A stretch of DNA of 64,000 nucleotides from Paractinoplanes maris (GTDB lineage: Bacteria > Actinomycetota > Actinomycetes > Mycobacteriales > Micromonosporaceae), in the NCBI RefSeq assembly GCF_023544465.1, contig NZ_JALPVL010000013.1:62001-126000 (forward strand), given 5' to 3'. Positions 24,588 to 33,055 of this stretch are shown piece by piece. The notes beneath the pieces were generated by a model that saw only the letters and a list, made by a program, of their open reading frames with translations, had not been told where the DNA came from and made no database searches. Both the position numbers and the translations under genes were made by a program. The number at the start of each line of letters is the position of its first letter. The first letter of the stretch is position 1.

Positions 24588-24996
24588 GAGAAACCTTCCT
24601 GATCCGGGCGCCGCGACAGCCGGCCGACCCGGATGCGGAATTCGGTCGAAGTGGTGATCGCGGAGATCGGACGCGAACGCGAATTCAGCACGGCACCGGG
24701 ACTCTTCGGTGGCATGACGAACTGCGTTTGAAACGACTGTCGGACTCCCTGGTGACTGCCACTCGAAAACCGGAGCGGAACCTACGTCCGGCATCGGCCG
24801 ATCGGTCAGCCGGAGGCGCGCCCTTCTTCGGGCAAGGCTGGACCGGCGACCGAATTCGGGCGTCGTCGAATGTCAGTTCTCCACCATGCAATGAGCGGTC
24901 CGCCCAGCGATCGGTCGCACCGGAAAGGATGCTCGCCCGTAACCGGCAGCGTTGCCGGCGGCGGGCTGGTGTGACCACGGTCGCGGCGCGGCCCGG

Positions 24997-25033
24997 CCGG
25001 GGATCCCAAGTCGACCAAGGTTGGGATCCCCGG
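24997..25033. promoter_or_regulatory. Perfect 13-bp inverted repeat upstream of the first small membrane-protein gene
   Basis: CCGGGGATCCCAA, an 11-base spacer, then TTGGGATCCCCGG. It lies 75 bp before the GTG of the 88-residue membrane protein, in the 521-bp divergent gap with the GT2 gene. No rightward gene ends before it, so it is more likely a leader hairpin or operator than an ordinary terminator. The rest of the gap holds nothing I can name. Confidence 0.6.
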
Positions 25034-25108
25034 TTGTGCAACTGCCCTCAGGGGCACGGAAAGGCCCTCAGGCATTGTCGGAATCGCGTCGCGTATGGCA
25101 GGTGAACG

Positions 25109-25375
25109 GTGACCGCACCGGGCAACGAAGCTCTTATTTTCCTGATCGCACTCAGCATCCTGTTGTCCAGCGCCTACGCGTTCGGCCGGATCCATCAGTG
25201 GCACAAGCGCGGTGTGGAACGGGACCAGGCCTATCGCACCGGCTACGACAACGCGTCGCGCTCGATCCTCTCCATGATGGAGGCCCAGCAGCCCGCGGGC
25301 GCGGTGGAGGCGACGGGCTCCAGCTGGCACCGCAGGAAACATCGATCAAGCCGGTACCGGGTGGATGTCGACTAG
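25109..25375 (+). CDS. Small single-pass membrane protein, paralogue A
   Basis: 88 residues from a GTG, with AGGTG upstream. One N-terminal membrane helix (EALIFLIALSILLSSAYAFG) is followed at once by GRIHQWHKRGVERDQAYRTGYDNA and a basic, probably cytoplasmic tail (SSWHRRKHRSSRYRV). The GRIHQW-(H/Y)-x5-(E/D)RD-(Q/R)A-(Y/F)R-x-GY block is shared with the next gene. Function is unknown. Being beside a membrane polysaccharide synthase and a coiled-coil scaffold, it could be an accessory of that machinery; this is inference from position. Confidence 0.75.
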   Translation: MTAPGNEALIFLIALSILLSSAYAFGRIHQWHKRGVERDQAYRTGYDNASRSILSMMEAQQPAGAVEATGSSWHRRKHRSSRYRVDVD

Positions 25376-25512
25376 CCCGGTATCCGGCCGATCGGATCGC
25401 GCGAGAACCCCGAAATCGCTCGGATGATCGGCCGACAGGGGCCGGACGAAAATCGCGGCCGACCGGCTGGGGCGTTGTGTTCCCGCGGGGGAAGAAGCTT
25501 TAAGGTTAATGC

Positions 25513-25755
25513 ATGCTGATCGGTAGCAATGTGTTCCTGCAAAGCATCGTCTACGTCATTGTCTCGGTAATTTGCGCGTACGGTGCCGGGCGAATTCACC
25601 AGTGGTACATGCACAGCATGGACCGGGACCGGGCGTTTCGTGAGGGATACAATCACGGCTTTCACACCCTCTTCCCTCTCGCGGCCCGGGGAAGCCGCCC
25701 GGAGGCGCCCTCGCGCCGGTCCCGGGCGAATTCCCAGACCGGGCCGCGCGGCTGA
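25513..25755 (+). CDS. Small single-pass membrane protein, paralogue B
   Basis: 80 residues. It has the same plan as the preceding gene: membrane helix FLQSIVYVIVSVICAYGAG, then GRIHQWYMHSMDRDRAFREGYNHGF, then a polar, basic tail (GSRPEAPSRRSRANSQTG). The two proteins are alike only in the helix-end and the GRIHQW block, so the duplication is old. An AAGG site lies seven bases before the ATG. The 137-bp gap between the two genes contains 9-bp inverted arms (25385-25393 and 25426-25434) but no gene. Confidence 0.72.
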   Translation: MLIGSNVFLQSIVYVIVSVICAYGAGRIHQWYMHSMDRDRAFREGYNHGFHTLFPLAARGSRPEAPSRRSRANSQTGPRG

Positions 25756-25760
25756 TTCCC

Positions 25761-25837
25761 GCGCGGAGCCCGCGGGGCCGGTCAGCCCGGCGCGCGGAGC
25801 CCGCGGGGCCGGTCAGCCCCGCGCGCGGAGCCCGCGG
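25761..25837. repeat. 31-bp tandem repeat (about 2.5 copies)
   Basis: Copies begin at 25761, 25792 and 25823, each starting GCGCGGAGCCCGCGG, followed by GGCCGGTCAGCCC in the first two. The array ends inside the last codons of the GNAT-like gene and contains two further in-frame stop triplets, so slippage could move the end of that protein only slightly. Confidence 0.9.
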
Positions 25838-26607
25838 TATCGCCGGCGTTCCAGGCCAGGCAGCAGAATATGCTCGTCGAGGCCGTGGCCGGTGGCGACC
25901 TGCTCGGACAGCCGCGCGGCGAGGCGGCGCGCGGGGATCCGGCGCAGGCCGCGGGCGGGCAATTCGCCGGCGTACGGGCCGGTGCGGCGGCGCAGGCGGC
26001 GGCCCTGCTCGGCGATGGCCGGCTCGAGGGCGGCGAACGGTGCGTAGACCGCGTGGACGCCGTCGACCGGCTCGGACCCGGCCATCGGCACGAGCGGGAC
26101 GCCGAGCAGCGTCAGATCGCGGTGGGCGCAGCCGTCGAGGAGCGCGACCAGATGGCGTACGCCGGCCCGGTGGCCCGCCCGCAGCAGCGAGCGATGCAAA
26201 AGTGCACTCACCGTGACGGCCAGCCGGTCGGTTTGGTAGTCCGGAAGAACACTGAGCGTAGCGAGATCCCAGATGGTGCCACCGTCGTGCAGCCCGTGCG
26301 CCTCGACGATCGCCGACAGGTCGCGGCCGATCCGCTCGGGGGCGTCGTCCAGTGTCCGGCCACCCCCGCGGACGACCCGGCCGACTCCGGCCGGCCGCCC
26401 GGTCCGGCGGTCCAGCACCAGCAGGAAGATGCTGTTCACGTCGTATTCGACGGAGCTCGATGCCTCCACCGTGCGGGCCACGTCGGCCGTCGGGTCGGTC
26501 GGCCCGACGACCAGCGCGGCGAAGCGGCCGGGGGTCGGATGGGCCGCGAGCGCGGCCACGCAATGCCGGGCCAGCGCCTTCGAGTCGAGCTCGGGGGTCC
26601 GCGACAT
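25813..26607 (-). CDS. GNAT-fold acyltransferase-like protein
   Basis: 264 residues from the ATG at 26607. The order of strands and helices is GNAT-like: NSIFLLVLDRRTGRPAGVGRVV (central strands), then IWDLATLSVLPDYQTDRLAVTVSALLHRSLLRAG (acyl-CoA pocket helix after the beta-bulge strand), then VRHLVALLDGCAHRDLTLLGVPLVPM (last strands). This resembles the N-acyl amino acid synthase/autoinducer-synthase side of the superfamily more than ordinary acetyltransferases, but the match is weak. The C-terminal 70 residues are Arg-rich. No partner gene suggests the substrate. Confidence 0.7.
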   Translation of the reverse strand: MSRTPELDSKALARHCVAALAAHPTPGRFAALVVGPTDPTADVARTVEASSSVEYDVNSIFLLVLDRRTGRPAGVGRVVRGGGRTLDDAPERIGRDLSAIVEAHGLHDGGTIWDLATLSVLPDYQTDRLAVTVSALLHRSLLRAGHRAGVRHLVALLDGCAHRDLTLLGVPLVPMAGSEPVDGVHAVYAPFAALEPAIAEQGRRLRRRTGPYAGELPARGLRRIPARRLAARLSEQVATGHGLDEHILLPGLERRRYRGLRARG

Positions 26608-26707
26608 GCAGGCGTCCTAACGGGCTTAACGGAACAACTAGGCCCGCACACTTTAGGCTTGAACTACCGTGCGTGAAAGCGACCTTGGTCACAATCAGTC
26701 ACCGATT

Positions 26708-26726
26708 GTAGGGTAGGCTAACCTGC
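26708..26726 (+). promoter_or_regulatory. Iron box (IdeR/DtxR type) before the iron-uptake operon
   Basis: 15 of 19 positions match the consensus TTAGGTTAGGCTAACCTAA, including the core TAGGCTAACCT. It ends 4 bp before the ATG of the first FecCD gene, so bound repressor would block the promoter or start region when iron is plentiful. Confidence 0.85.
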
Positions 26727-26730
26727 GGAG

Positions 26731-27774
26731 ATGCTCTTGACGCGCACCGAGGGACACGCGCGCCGGGAGACGCGCCAGGAGAGCAGAGCGCGGCAGGCCT
26801 CGGGGCTGGCGATGGCGCTCGGCCTGCTCGCTGTGGTGTGTGTGCTCAGCGTCGCGATCGGCACCCGCACGATCCCGGTCGGCACGGTCTGGGACGCGCT
26901 GGTCCACTACGCCGGCACCGAGGACCAGTCGATCGTCCGCGAGCTGCGCGTGCCCCGCACCCTGCTCGGCATCCTCACCGGCGTCGCGTTCGCGCTCTCG
27001 GGCGCGGTCATCCAGGCGGTCACCCGCAACCCGCTGGCCGACACGCAGATCCTCGGCGTCAACGCGGGCGCCGCCCTGTTCATGGTCTTCGCGGTCGGGT
27101 TCCTCGGGCGGACCGAGGTCGGCGAGTACGTCTGGTTCGGCTTCGGCGGTGTCGCGGTCGCCCTGGTGCTCGTCTATCTGCTCGGCTCGGCCGGCCGGGG
27201 CGGCGCGACACCGCTGCGGCTCACCCTGGCCGGGGTGGCGCTGGGGGCGGTGCTCGACGGCATCTCGGCCGGCATCCGCCTGGTCAAGCCGCGCGCCTTC
27301 GACTACCTGCGCTTCTGGGACGCCGGCTCGATCGCCGGCCGGCCGCTGGACGTGGCGCTGACGATCCTGCCGTTCGTCGTCGCCGGCACGGTGCTCGCGG
27401 TGCTGGTGGCCCGCTCGCTCAACGCCGTCTCGCTCGGCGACGACCTGGCCCGCTCGCTCGGCGCGAACATCATGCGCACCCGGCTGCTCGCCCTGATCGC
27501 GGTGATGCTGCTGGCCGGGGCGGCGACCGCGGCGGCCGGGCCGATCGGCTTCCTGGGGCTGATGATCCCGCATCTCGTCCGCGGGTTCGCCGGCCATGAT
27601 CAGCGCTGGATCTTCGCGTACACGATCGTCTGCGGCCCGATCCTGATGCTGCTGGCCGACATCGTGGGCCGGGTGGTGATCCGGCCCGGCGAGCTCCCGG
27701 TCGGACTGGTGACGGCGTTCGTGGGCGCTCCGGTCTTGATCTGGTGGATCCGCCGGGCCAAGGTCAATGGTTGA
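26731..27774 (+). CDS. FecCD-family siderophore ABC transporter permease 1
   Basis: 347 residues with about nine to ten membrane helices. Family motifs: LRVPRTLLGILTGVAFALSGAVIQ, TRNPLADTQILGVNAGA, PLRLTLAGVALGAVLDGIS and GPIGFLGLMIPHLVR, with the cytoplasmic coupling helix near RSLGANIMRTR. It forms the membrane channel for an Fe(III)-siderophore together with permease 2. An iron box overlaps its leader. No FecE/FhuC-type ATPase is encoded beside it. Confidence 0.93.
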   Translation: MLLTRTEGHARRETRQESRARQASGLAMALGLLAVVCVLSVAIGTRTIPVGTVWDALVHYAGTEDQSIVRELRVPRTLLGILTGVAFALSGAVIQAVTRNPLADTQILGVNAGAALFMVFAVGFLGRTEVGEYVWFGFGGVAVALVLVYLLGSAGRGGATPLRLTLAGVALGAVLDGISAGIRLVKPRAFDYLRFWDAGSIAGRPLDVALTILPFVVAGTVLAVLVARSLNAVSLGDDLARSLGANIMRTRLLALIAVMLLAGAATAAAGPIGFLGLMIPHLVRGFAGHDQRWIFAYTIVCGPILMLLADIVGRVVIRPGELPVGLVTAFVGAPVLIWWIRRAKVNG

Positions 27775-28808
27775 TGAGTTTCCATTCTGGGCGCCGGGCG
27801 ATCGTGCTGCGGCCGTTCGTGCGGATCCCGGTGCGGCCGTTGGTCGTCTGCGGGCTGCTCGTGCTGGTCGCGCTGGCCACCGCCGTGCTGGCGCTGTCGA
27901 CCGGCGAGCTGACCATCCCGCCCGGCGATGTGCTGCGCGCGCTGACCGGTGACGGCTCGGGCGCCTACCGGCTCGTCGTGGTCGAGTGGCGGCTGCCGCG
28001 GGTGCTGCTGGCGCTGCTGGCCGGGGCGGCGCTCGGGCTGGCCGGGGCGATCTTCCAGGCGCTGACCCGTAACCCGCTCGGCAGCCCCGACGTGATCGGC
28101 TTCAACATCGGCGCGTACACGGGGGTGCTGCTCGCCATGATCACGGTGGGCGCCGGCTACTACGCGACGGCGACCGGTGCGCTGATCGGCGGTCTGGCCA
28201 CCGGGGTCGTGGTCTATGCGCTGGCCTATCGCCGCGGGGTGCACGGCTTCCGGCTGATCATCGTGGGCATCGCGATCAGCGCGGTGCTGGCCTCGGTCAA
28301 CCAGTGGCTGATCCTGAAGGCCAAGCTGCAGGTGGCCGTCTCGGCCGCGATCTGGGACGACGGCACCCTCAACGGGCTCGGCTGGGCAAGCGTGACACCG
28401 GTCGCGGTCGTGCTCGGCGCACTGGTCGTCGTGCTGCTCGGGCTGGGCCGGCGGCTGGCCGTTCTCGGCATGGGCGACGAGGCAGCCGCGGCTCTCGGCG
28501 TCCGGGTGGAGCGCACCCGGCTGGCGTACCTGGTGGTCGGGGTCGCCCTGACCGCGGCCGTGACCGCCGCCGCCGGGCCGATCTCCTTCGTCGCCCTGTC
28601 CGCGCCCCAGCTCGCGCAGCGGCTCACCCGCACGCGCGGGGTGGCCCTCGCCCCCGCCGCGGTGATGGGCGCCGTGCTGCTGATCGTCAGCGACTGGCTG
28701 GCCCAGCATCTGTTCGCGCCGACCCAGCTGCCGGTGGGAATCGTCACCGTCGCGGTCGGCGGCGTCTATTTCGCGTGGCTCCTGGTGGTCGCGCGGCAAC
28801 GGGCGTGA
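27774..28808 (+). CDS. FecCD-family siderophore ABC transporter permease 2
   Basis: 344 residues, with RLPRVLLALLAGAALGLAGAIFQ, TRNPLGSPDVIGFNIGA and GPISFVALSAPQLAQRLTR. It is a paralogue of permease 1 and the expected other half of the channel. Its ATG shares one base with the previous stop (TGATG), so the two are coupled. It overlaps the next gene by 4 bp. Confidence 0.93.
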   Translation: MSFHSGRRAIVLRPFVRIPVRPLVVCGLLVLVALATAVLALSTGELTIPPGDVLRALTGDGSGAYRLVVVEWRLPRVLLALLAGAALGLAGAIFQALTRNPLGSPDVIGFNIGAYTGVLLAMITVGAGYYATATGALIGGLATGVVVYALAYRRGVHGFRLIIVGIAISAVLASVNQWLILKAKLQVAVSAAIWDDGTLNGLGWASVTPVAVVLGALVVVLLGLGRRLAVLGMGDEAAAALGVRVERTRLAYLVVGVALTAAVTAAAGPISFVALSAPQLAQRLTRTRGVALAPAAVMGAVLLIVSDWLAQHLFAPTQLPVGIVTVAVGGVYFAWLLVVARQRA

Positions 28809-30325
28809 GCCTTCTCGGGCGGGCACTGCTCCGCAACCGGGGCCCGGTCACGTGCGGCAGCCTGCTGATCGGGCTGCACCAGGGTTGCGAGGCGCTCGTG
28901 CCGATCCTGATCGGCGTGATCGTCGACCGGGCCGTGGCCACCGGGCAGCTGAGCATGCTGATCCTCTGGGTGAGCACGCTGGCGGCCCTGTTCCTCGTGC
29001 TGACCGTCGCCTACCGCGCCGGTGCCCGGCAGCTCATGCGGGCCGTGGCCGACGAGGCACACCGGCTGCGGCTCGAGGTGGCGGCCAAGGTGCTCGATCC
29101 CCGCACCGAGGTGCGCACCGGGGACGTGCTCACCATCTCGACCACCGACGCGGACACCACCTCGTACCTGCTGGACTATCTGCCCCGGCTGTTCGGGGCG
29201 CTGGTCGCCACGGCCATCAGCGCGGTCGGGCTCTGCCTGATCTCCGTACCCCTGGGCCTGGTCGTCCTGCTGGGAACCCCGGTCGTGCTGGTCGGGTTGC
29301 AGCGCGCCGCACCCCGGATCACCCGGCGGGTCGCCGCCCGGCAGGAGGTCGCGGGCCGGGCCGCGTCGCTCGCCACCGACCTGGTCACCGGCCTGCGCCC
29401 GCTGCGCGGGATAGGCGCCCAGGACGCCGCCGCGCACCGCTACCGCGAGGTCAGCCGCGAGTCGCTCGCCGCCACGCTGCGGGCGGCCAAGACGGTGGGC
29501 TGGTTCCAGGCCGCGTCGGACACCGTGAGCACGCTGCTGGCCTGCGGCATCGCGATCCTGGCGGGCTGGTTCGCGCTGAGCGGGCGGATCTCGGCGGGCG
29601 AACTGGTGACGGTCATCGGCCTGGCCGCCTTCCTGGGCGAGCCGTTCGCCACGCTGTCGGCCGCGCCCGGCTGGTTCGCCTCGTCGCGGGCCTCGGCCGA
29701 GCGGATCGAGGCCGTGCTCGACATCCGGCCGGCCGAACCGCCGCCCGTCGGCAACCCGATCCCGCCGGTCGAGGGCGAGTGCGTGGGGGTGGTGGTCGAA
29801 CCGGACGCCGGCCCGCTGGTGGCGCTCTTCGACGACGGCTCACCCGACGTGCTGGTGGCCCCGCACCTGCCCGAGCTGTTCAGCGGCACGATCCGGGAGA
29901 ACCTGCTCGGCGCCGGCGACCACCTGTCCGACGTGTTGCGGGCCTCGGCCGCCGACGACGTGGTGGCGGCCCACCCGGACGGGCTCGACCACGCGATCGC
30001 CGATCGGGGGGCGGCCCTCTCGGGCGGTCAGCGCCAGCGTCTCGCCCTGGCCCGCGCGCTGCTGGCCGCGCCCCGGCTGCTCGTGCTGCACGAACCCACG
30101 ACGGCGGTCGACGCGGTGACCGAGCACGCCATCGCCCGGGGCATCCGGGACCTGCGGCACGGTCCGGGCTCCACGTTGGGCACGTTGCTGATCACCACCA
30201 GCCCGGCGCTGCTGGCCGTCACCGACCGGGTGGTCGTGGTGCGCGACGGCGAGGTCGTGGCGACCGGGACGCACGCCTCGCTGGCGGCCACCGACGACAC
30301 CTATCGCTCGGCGGTGCTGCGGTGA
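28805..30325 (+). CDS. ABC exporter-fold half-transporter lacking Walker A (degenerate nucleotide-binding domain)
   Basis: 506 residues, about 70 shorter than its partner. The N-terminal six-helix domain is complete (type IV exporter fold). In the NBD the usual P-loop is missing: from PPVEGECVGVVVEPDAGPLV the chain runs within about 35 residues to LPELFSGTIRENLLGAG, where about 80 are normal, so roughly 45 residues with Walker A and the Q-loop are lost. The signature LSGGQRQRLALARALL (about residues 404-419) is perfect. Walker B has LLVLHEPT, with Asp replaced by His but the catalytic Glu kept. It must work with the next protein. GTGA overlaps on both sides show coupling. Confidence 0.9.
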   Translation: MSLLGRALLRNRGPVTCGSLLIGLHQGCEALVPILIGVIVDRAVATGQLSMLILWVSTLAALFLVLTVAYRAGARQLMRAVADEAHRLRLEVAAKVLDPRTEVRTGDVLTISTTDADTTSYLLDYLPRLFGALVATAISAVGLCLISVPLGLVVLLGTPVVLVGLQRAAPRITRRVAARQEVAGRAASLATDLVTGLRPLRGIGAQDAAAHRYREVSRESLAATLRAAKTVGWFQAASDTVSTLLACGIAILAGWFALSGRISAGELVTVIGLAAFLGEPFATLSAAPGWFASSRASAERIEAVLDIRPAEPPPVGNPIPPVEGECVGVVVEPDAGPLVALFDDGSPDVLVAPHLPELFSGTIRENLLGAGDHLSDVLRASAADDVVAAHPDGLDHAIADRGAALSGGQRQRLALARALLAAPRLLVLHEPTTAVDAVTEHAIARGIRDLRHGPGSTLGTLLITTSPALLAVTDRVVVVRDGEVVATGTHASLAATDDTYRSAVLR

Positions 30326-32049
30326 CCCACGCGCTCCCGGTCGCGACGCCCCGGCAGACTTGGGTCTGGCTCTGCTCGCAGCTGCGGACCCGCCGCCTCG
30401 AGGTGGCGTTCACGGTGGCGACCGGCCTGGGTGCGGCCGGTGCCTCGGTGGTTCCGGTCACCGCGCTCGGCTTGCTGGTCGATCTCGTACGCGACGGGGC
30501 CGCCTCCACCGCGCTCGTGCCCATCGGTCTGCTGGTCGCCGGGATCGCCCTGCTCGGTGGCATCGCCGCCGGGGCCACCACCAGCCTGGTGAGCCGGCTC
30601 GGCGAGCGCATCCTGGCCAACCTGCGCGAGGAGACGGTGAGCGTCGCGTTGCGCCTGCCCGCGACCACCCTCGACCGGGTCGGGCGGGGTGACCTGCTGG
30701 CCCGGGTCGGTGCCGACGTGGCCGCGGTCGGTGCGGCGGCGGCCGAGGTGCTGCCGACCGTCATCTCGGCGCTGTTCCTGGCCCTGCTCAGCGTGACCAC
30801 GATGTTCGGGCTGGACTGGCGGCTCGGGCTGGCCGGGCTGGCCGTGATGCCGGCCTACCTGGTCGCGCTGCACTGGTATCTGCCGCGCTCGGCGCCGATC
30901 TACGCCGCCGAGCGGGCCGCGGTGGGGGCCCGGTCCCAGTTGCTGATGGAGAGCCTGCAGGGGGTGCGCACGGTTCACGCGTACCGGTTGGAGAACCGCC
31001 ACCTGAGCGCCATCGACGACGCCTCGGCCCGCGCCCGCGACCTCTCTATCGGGGTGTTCGCGCTGTTCACCCGCTTCGTCGGGCGGATCAACCGGGCCGA
31101 GCTGCTCGGGCTGGCGACGATCCTGGCCGCCGGTTTCTGGTTCGTGCGGTCGGGCTGGGTCACCGTCGGCGAGACGGCCGCGGCCGCGGTCCTGTTCCAC
31201 CGGCTGTTCAATCCGGTGTCGATGATCCTGTTCACCTTCGACGAGATCCAGGCAGCCGGGGCGGGGCTGGCCCGCCTGGTCGGGGTGGGCACCCTGCCCG
31301 TCGCCCCGGCCGGTGCCCACGCGGTCTCCAGCGCCGACCTCACCCTGCGCGCGGTGACCTTCGGGTACGAGGAACGGGTGCCCGTGCTGTGCGGGATCAG
31401 CCTGCGCGTGGCCCCCGGCGAACGGGTGGCCCTGGTCGGCTCGACCGGAGCGGGCAAGACGACGGTCGCCTCGATCGCGGCCGGCATCCTGCGCCCGATC
31501 TCCGGCACGGCCACCGCGGGCGGGGTGCCGGTGGACCAGCTCGCGCCGGGCACCGTGGCGATCATCAGCCAGGAGACCCACGTCTTCGCCGGCTCGCTGA
31601 TCGAGGACCTGCGCCTGGCCCGGCCGGCCGCCACGGCCGAGGCCGCCGAGTCCGCGCTGGAGCAGGTCGGCGCGCTCGACTGGGCCCGGGCGCTGCCCGG
31701 CGGGCTCGAGACGGTGGTGGGGGAGGGCGGCCACCCGCTGACCGCGGCCCAGGCCCAGCAGCTGGCCCTGGCCCGGCTGGTGCTGCTCGACCCGGCGATC
31801 GCCGTCCTCGACGAGGCGACCGCCGAGGCGGGCAGCGCGGGCGCGCGGGAGCTGGAGGACTCGGCACTGGCCGCCACCAAGGGCCGCACCACGCTGCTGG
31901 TGGCGCACCGGCTCACCCAGGCCGCGGGGGCCGACCGCATCGTGGTGCTCGAACACGGCGCCGTGCTCGAGGAGGGCACCCACGGCGACCTGGTCGCCGC
32001 CGGGGGCCGCTACGCCACGCTGTGGTCGGCCTGGCAGTCCCGTGGTTAG
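30322..32049 (+). CDS. ABC exporter-fold half-transporter with intact Walker A/B but degenerate signature
   Basis: 575 residues. Six-helix membrane domain, then an NBD with Walker A GSTGAGKTT (about residue 373), Q-loop IISQETHVFAGS, Walker B AVLDEAT and H-loop LLVAHRLTQ. The signature is LTAAQAQQLALARL instead of LSGGQ. Because each ABC ATP site joins Walker A of one subunit to the signature of the other, this protein and the previous one would form one canonical site and one dead site. IrtAB-type pairs of the same fold import or process siderophores in mycobacteria; a similar role here is inference. Its stop overlaps the opposing binding-protein stop. Confidence 0.92.
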   Translation: MTHALPVATPRQTWVWLCSQLRTRRLEVAFTVATGLGAAGASVVPVTALGLLVDLVRDGAASTALVPIGLLVAGIALLGGIAAGATTSLVSRLGERILANLREETVSVALRLPATTLDRVGRGDLLARVGADVAAVGAAAAEVLPTVISALFLALLSVTTMFGLDWRLGLAGLAVMPAYLVALHWYLPRSAPIYAAERAAVGARSQLLMESLQGVRTVHAYRLENRHLSAIDDASARARDLSIGVFALFTRFVGRINRAELLGLATILAAGFWFVRSGWVTVGETAAAAVLFHRLFNPVSMILFTFDEIQAAGAGLARLVGVGTLPVAPAGAHAVSSADLTLRAVTFGYEERVPVLCGISLRVAPGERVALVGSTGAGKTTVASIAAGILRPISGTATAGGVPVDQLAPGTVAIISQETHVFAGSLIEDLRLARPAATAEAAESALEQVGALDWARALPGGLETVVGEGGHPLTAAQAQQLALARLVLLDPAIAVLDEATAEAGSAGARELEDSALAATKGRTTLLVAHRLTQAAGADRIVVLEHGAVLEEGTHGDLVAAGGRYATLWSAWQSRG

Positions 32050-33032
32050 GTCAGCTCGTTGACTTTTGTCGCGGTGTCGCCGTCGGTGGCGTTCCTGAGC
32101 TCCGGCACCAGCTTGTCGAGGGCGTAGAGCAGCGCGTCGGGGCCGCTGTAGGAGAGCGCGCCGGCTAGTGCCGTGTCGAACGACGTATAGAGCGTACGGT
32201 CCTCCCGCACGACCCCGAGGCGGCTGAAGACCGGCGATTTCAGCATGTCGGCCCTGGTCGCCCCGTTGACGAAGAGCACGTCCCGGTCGAGCAGGTCGAG
32301 CCGCTCCTCGCTGACGTCCTCGCCCTGCTCCTGGGTGCCGAACCCGAGCGCGTCGAAGATGCTGCGGCGCGGGTCCTTGGCCGGTAGCAGCCAATGCTGG
32401 CCCTTCTCCGGGCCGTAGTCCCCGACCAGCACCTTGCCGGCGAACTGCGGGTTGGCCTTCTTGGCCTCGTCCACCTTGGCGTTGACCTTGTCGACCAGGG
32501 CCCGCGCCTCGGCGTCCTTGCCGAGCGCCTTGCCCGTGGTCAGTGTCTGCACGTCCCAGGGCGTCTCCTCGTCCTTGAAGTCACCGGACTGGATCACCGT
32601 GGGGGCGATCTGCGAGAGCTTGTCGTACGTCTCCCGGGTGACCGTCTCGTAGACGGCCAGGATGAGGTCGGGCTGCTGCTTGATGATCGCCTCGTAATTG
32701 ATCTCGGCGGAGAACGTGGGCAGCTGCTTGCCGTTCAGTTTGGCCGCGACCCAGGGATAGGTCGGGTACTCCTCGAACCACTCCCGGGTGCTGACCGGCA
32801 CCTCGCCCAGCGCCAGCACGAAGTCCTGGTCGTTCCAGCCGACGGTGACGATCCGCTGGGGCTTCGCCGGGATCGTGGTCCGGCCGAACTTGTGCTCGAC
32901 CTCGACCGGGAACGCCGCCCCGGCCGACGTGGCGGCGGCCGGGGCATCCTCGTCGTTCCCGCCGCCGCACGCGGCGAGCGAGGCGCCGAGCAGCACCGTG
33001 GTGACGAGCGTGGCAAGTGCGCGCACTCGCAT
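32046..33032 (-). CDS. Iron-siderophore-binding lipoprotein (FecB/FepB-type)
   Basis: 328 residues. Lipobox LAAC with Cys22 after a Sec signal, then a Gly/Asn/Asp linker. The mature fold is type III periplasmic binding: PVEVEHKFGRTTIPAKPQRIVTVGW starts lobe 1, with YEAIIKQQPDLILAVYETVT, and RLDLLDRDVLFVNGATRADM in lobe 2. It should capture the Fe-siderophore and hand it to the FecCD pair encoded opposite. An iron box lies 24 bp before its ATG. The last 4 bp overlap the stop of the convergent ABC gene. Confidence 0.93.
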   Translation of the reverse strand: MRVRALATLVTTVLLGASLAACGGGNDEDAPAAATSAGAAFPVEVEHKFGRTTIPAKPQRIVTVGWNDQDFVLALGEVPVSTREWFEEYPTYPWVAAKLNGKQLPTFSAEINYEAIIKQQPDLILAVYETVTRETYDKLSQIAPTVIQSGDFKDEETPWDVQTLTTGKALGKDAEARALVDKVNAKVDEAKKANPQFAGKVLVGDYGPEKGQHWLLPAKDPRRSIFDALGFGTQEQGEDVSEERLDLLDRDVLFVNGATRADMLKSPVFSRLGVVREDRTLYTSFDTALAGALSYSGPDALLYALDKLVPELRNATDGDTATKVNELT

Positions 33033-33055
33033 GGGCGGATCTCCTCACGTAAAAG

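Noticed and set aside
28805..30325. Calling the first ABC half-transporter a pseudogene
   Set aside because: The frame is open throughout, start and stop overlap both neighbours, and the signature motif is perfect; the P-loop loss is complemented by the partner.
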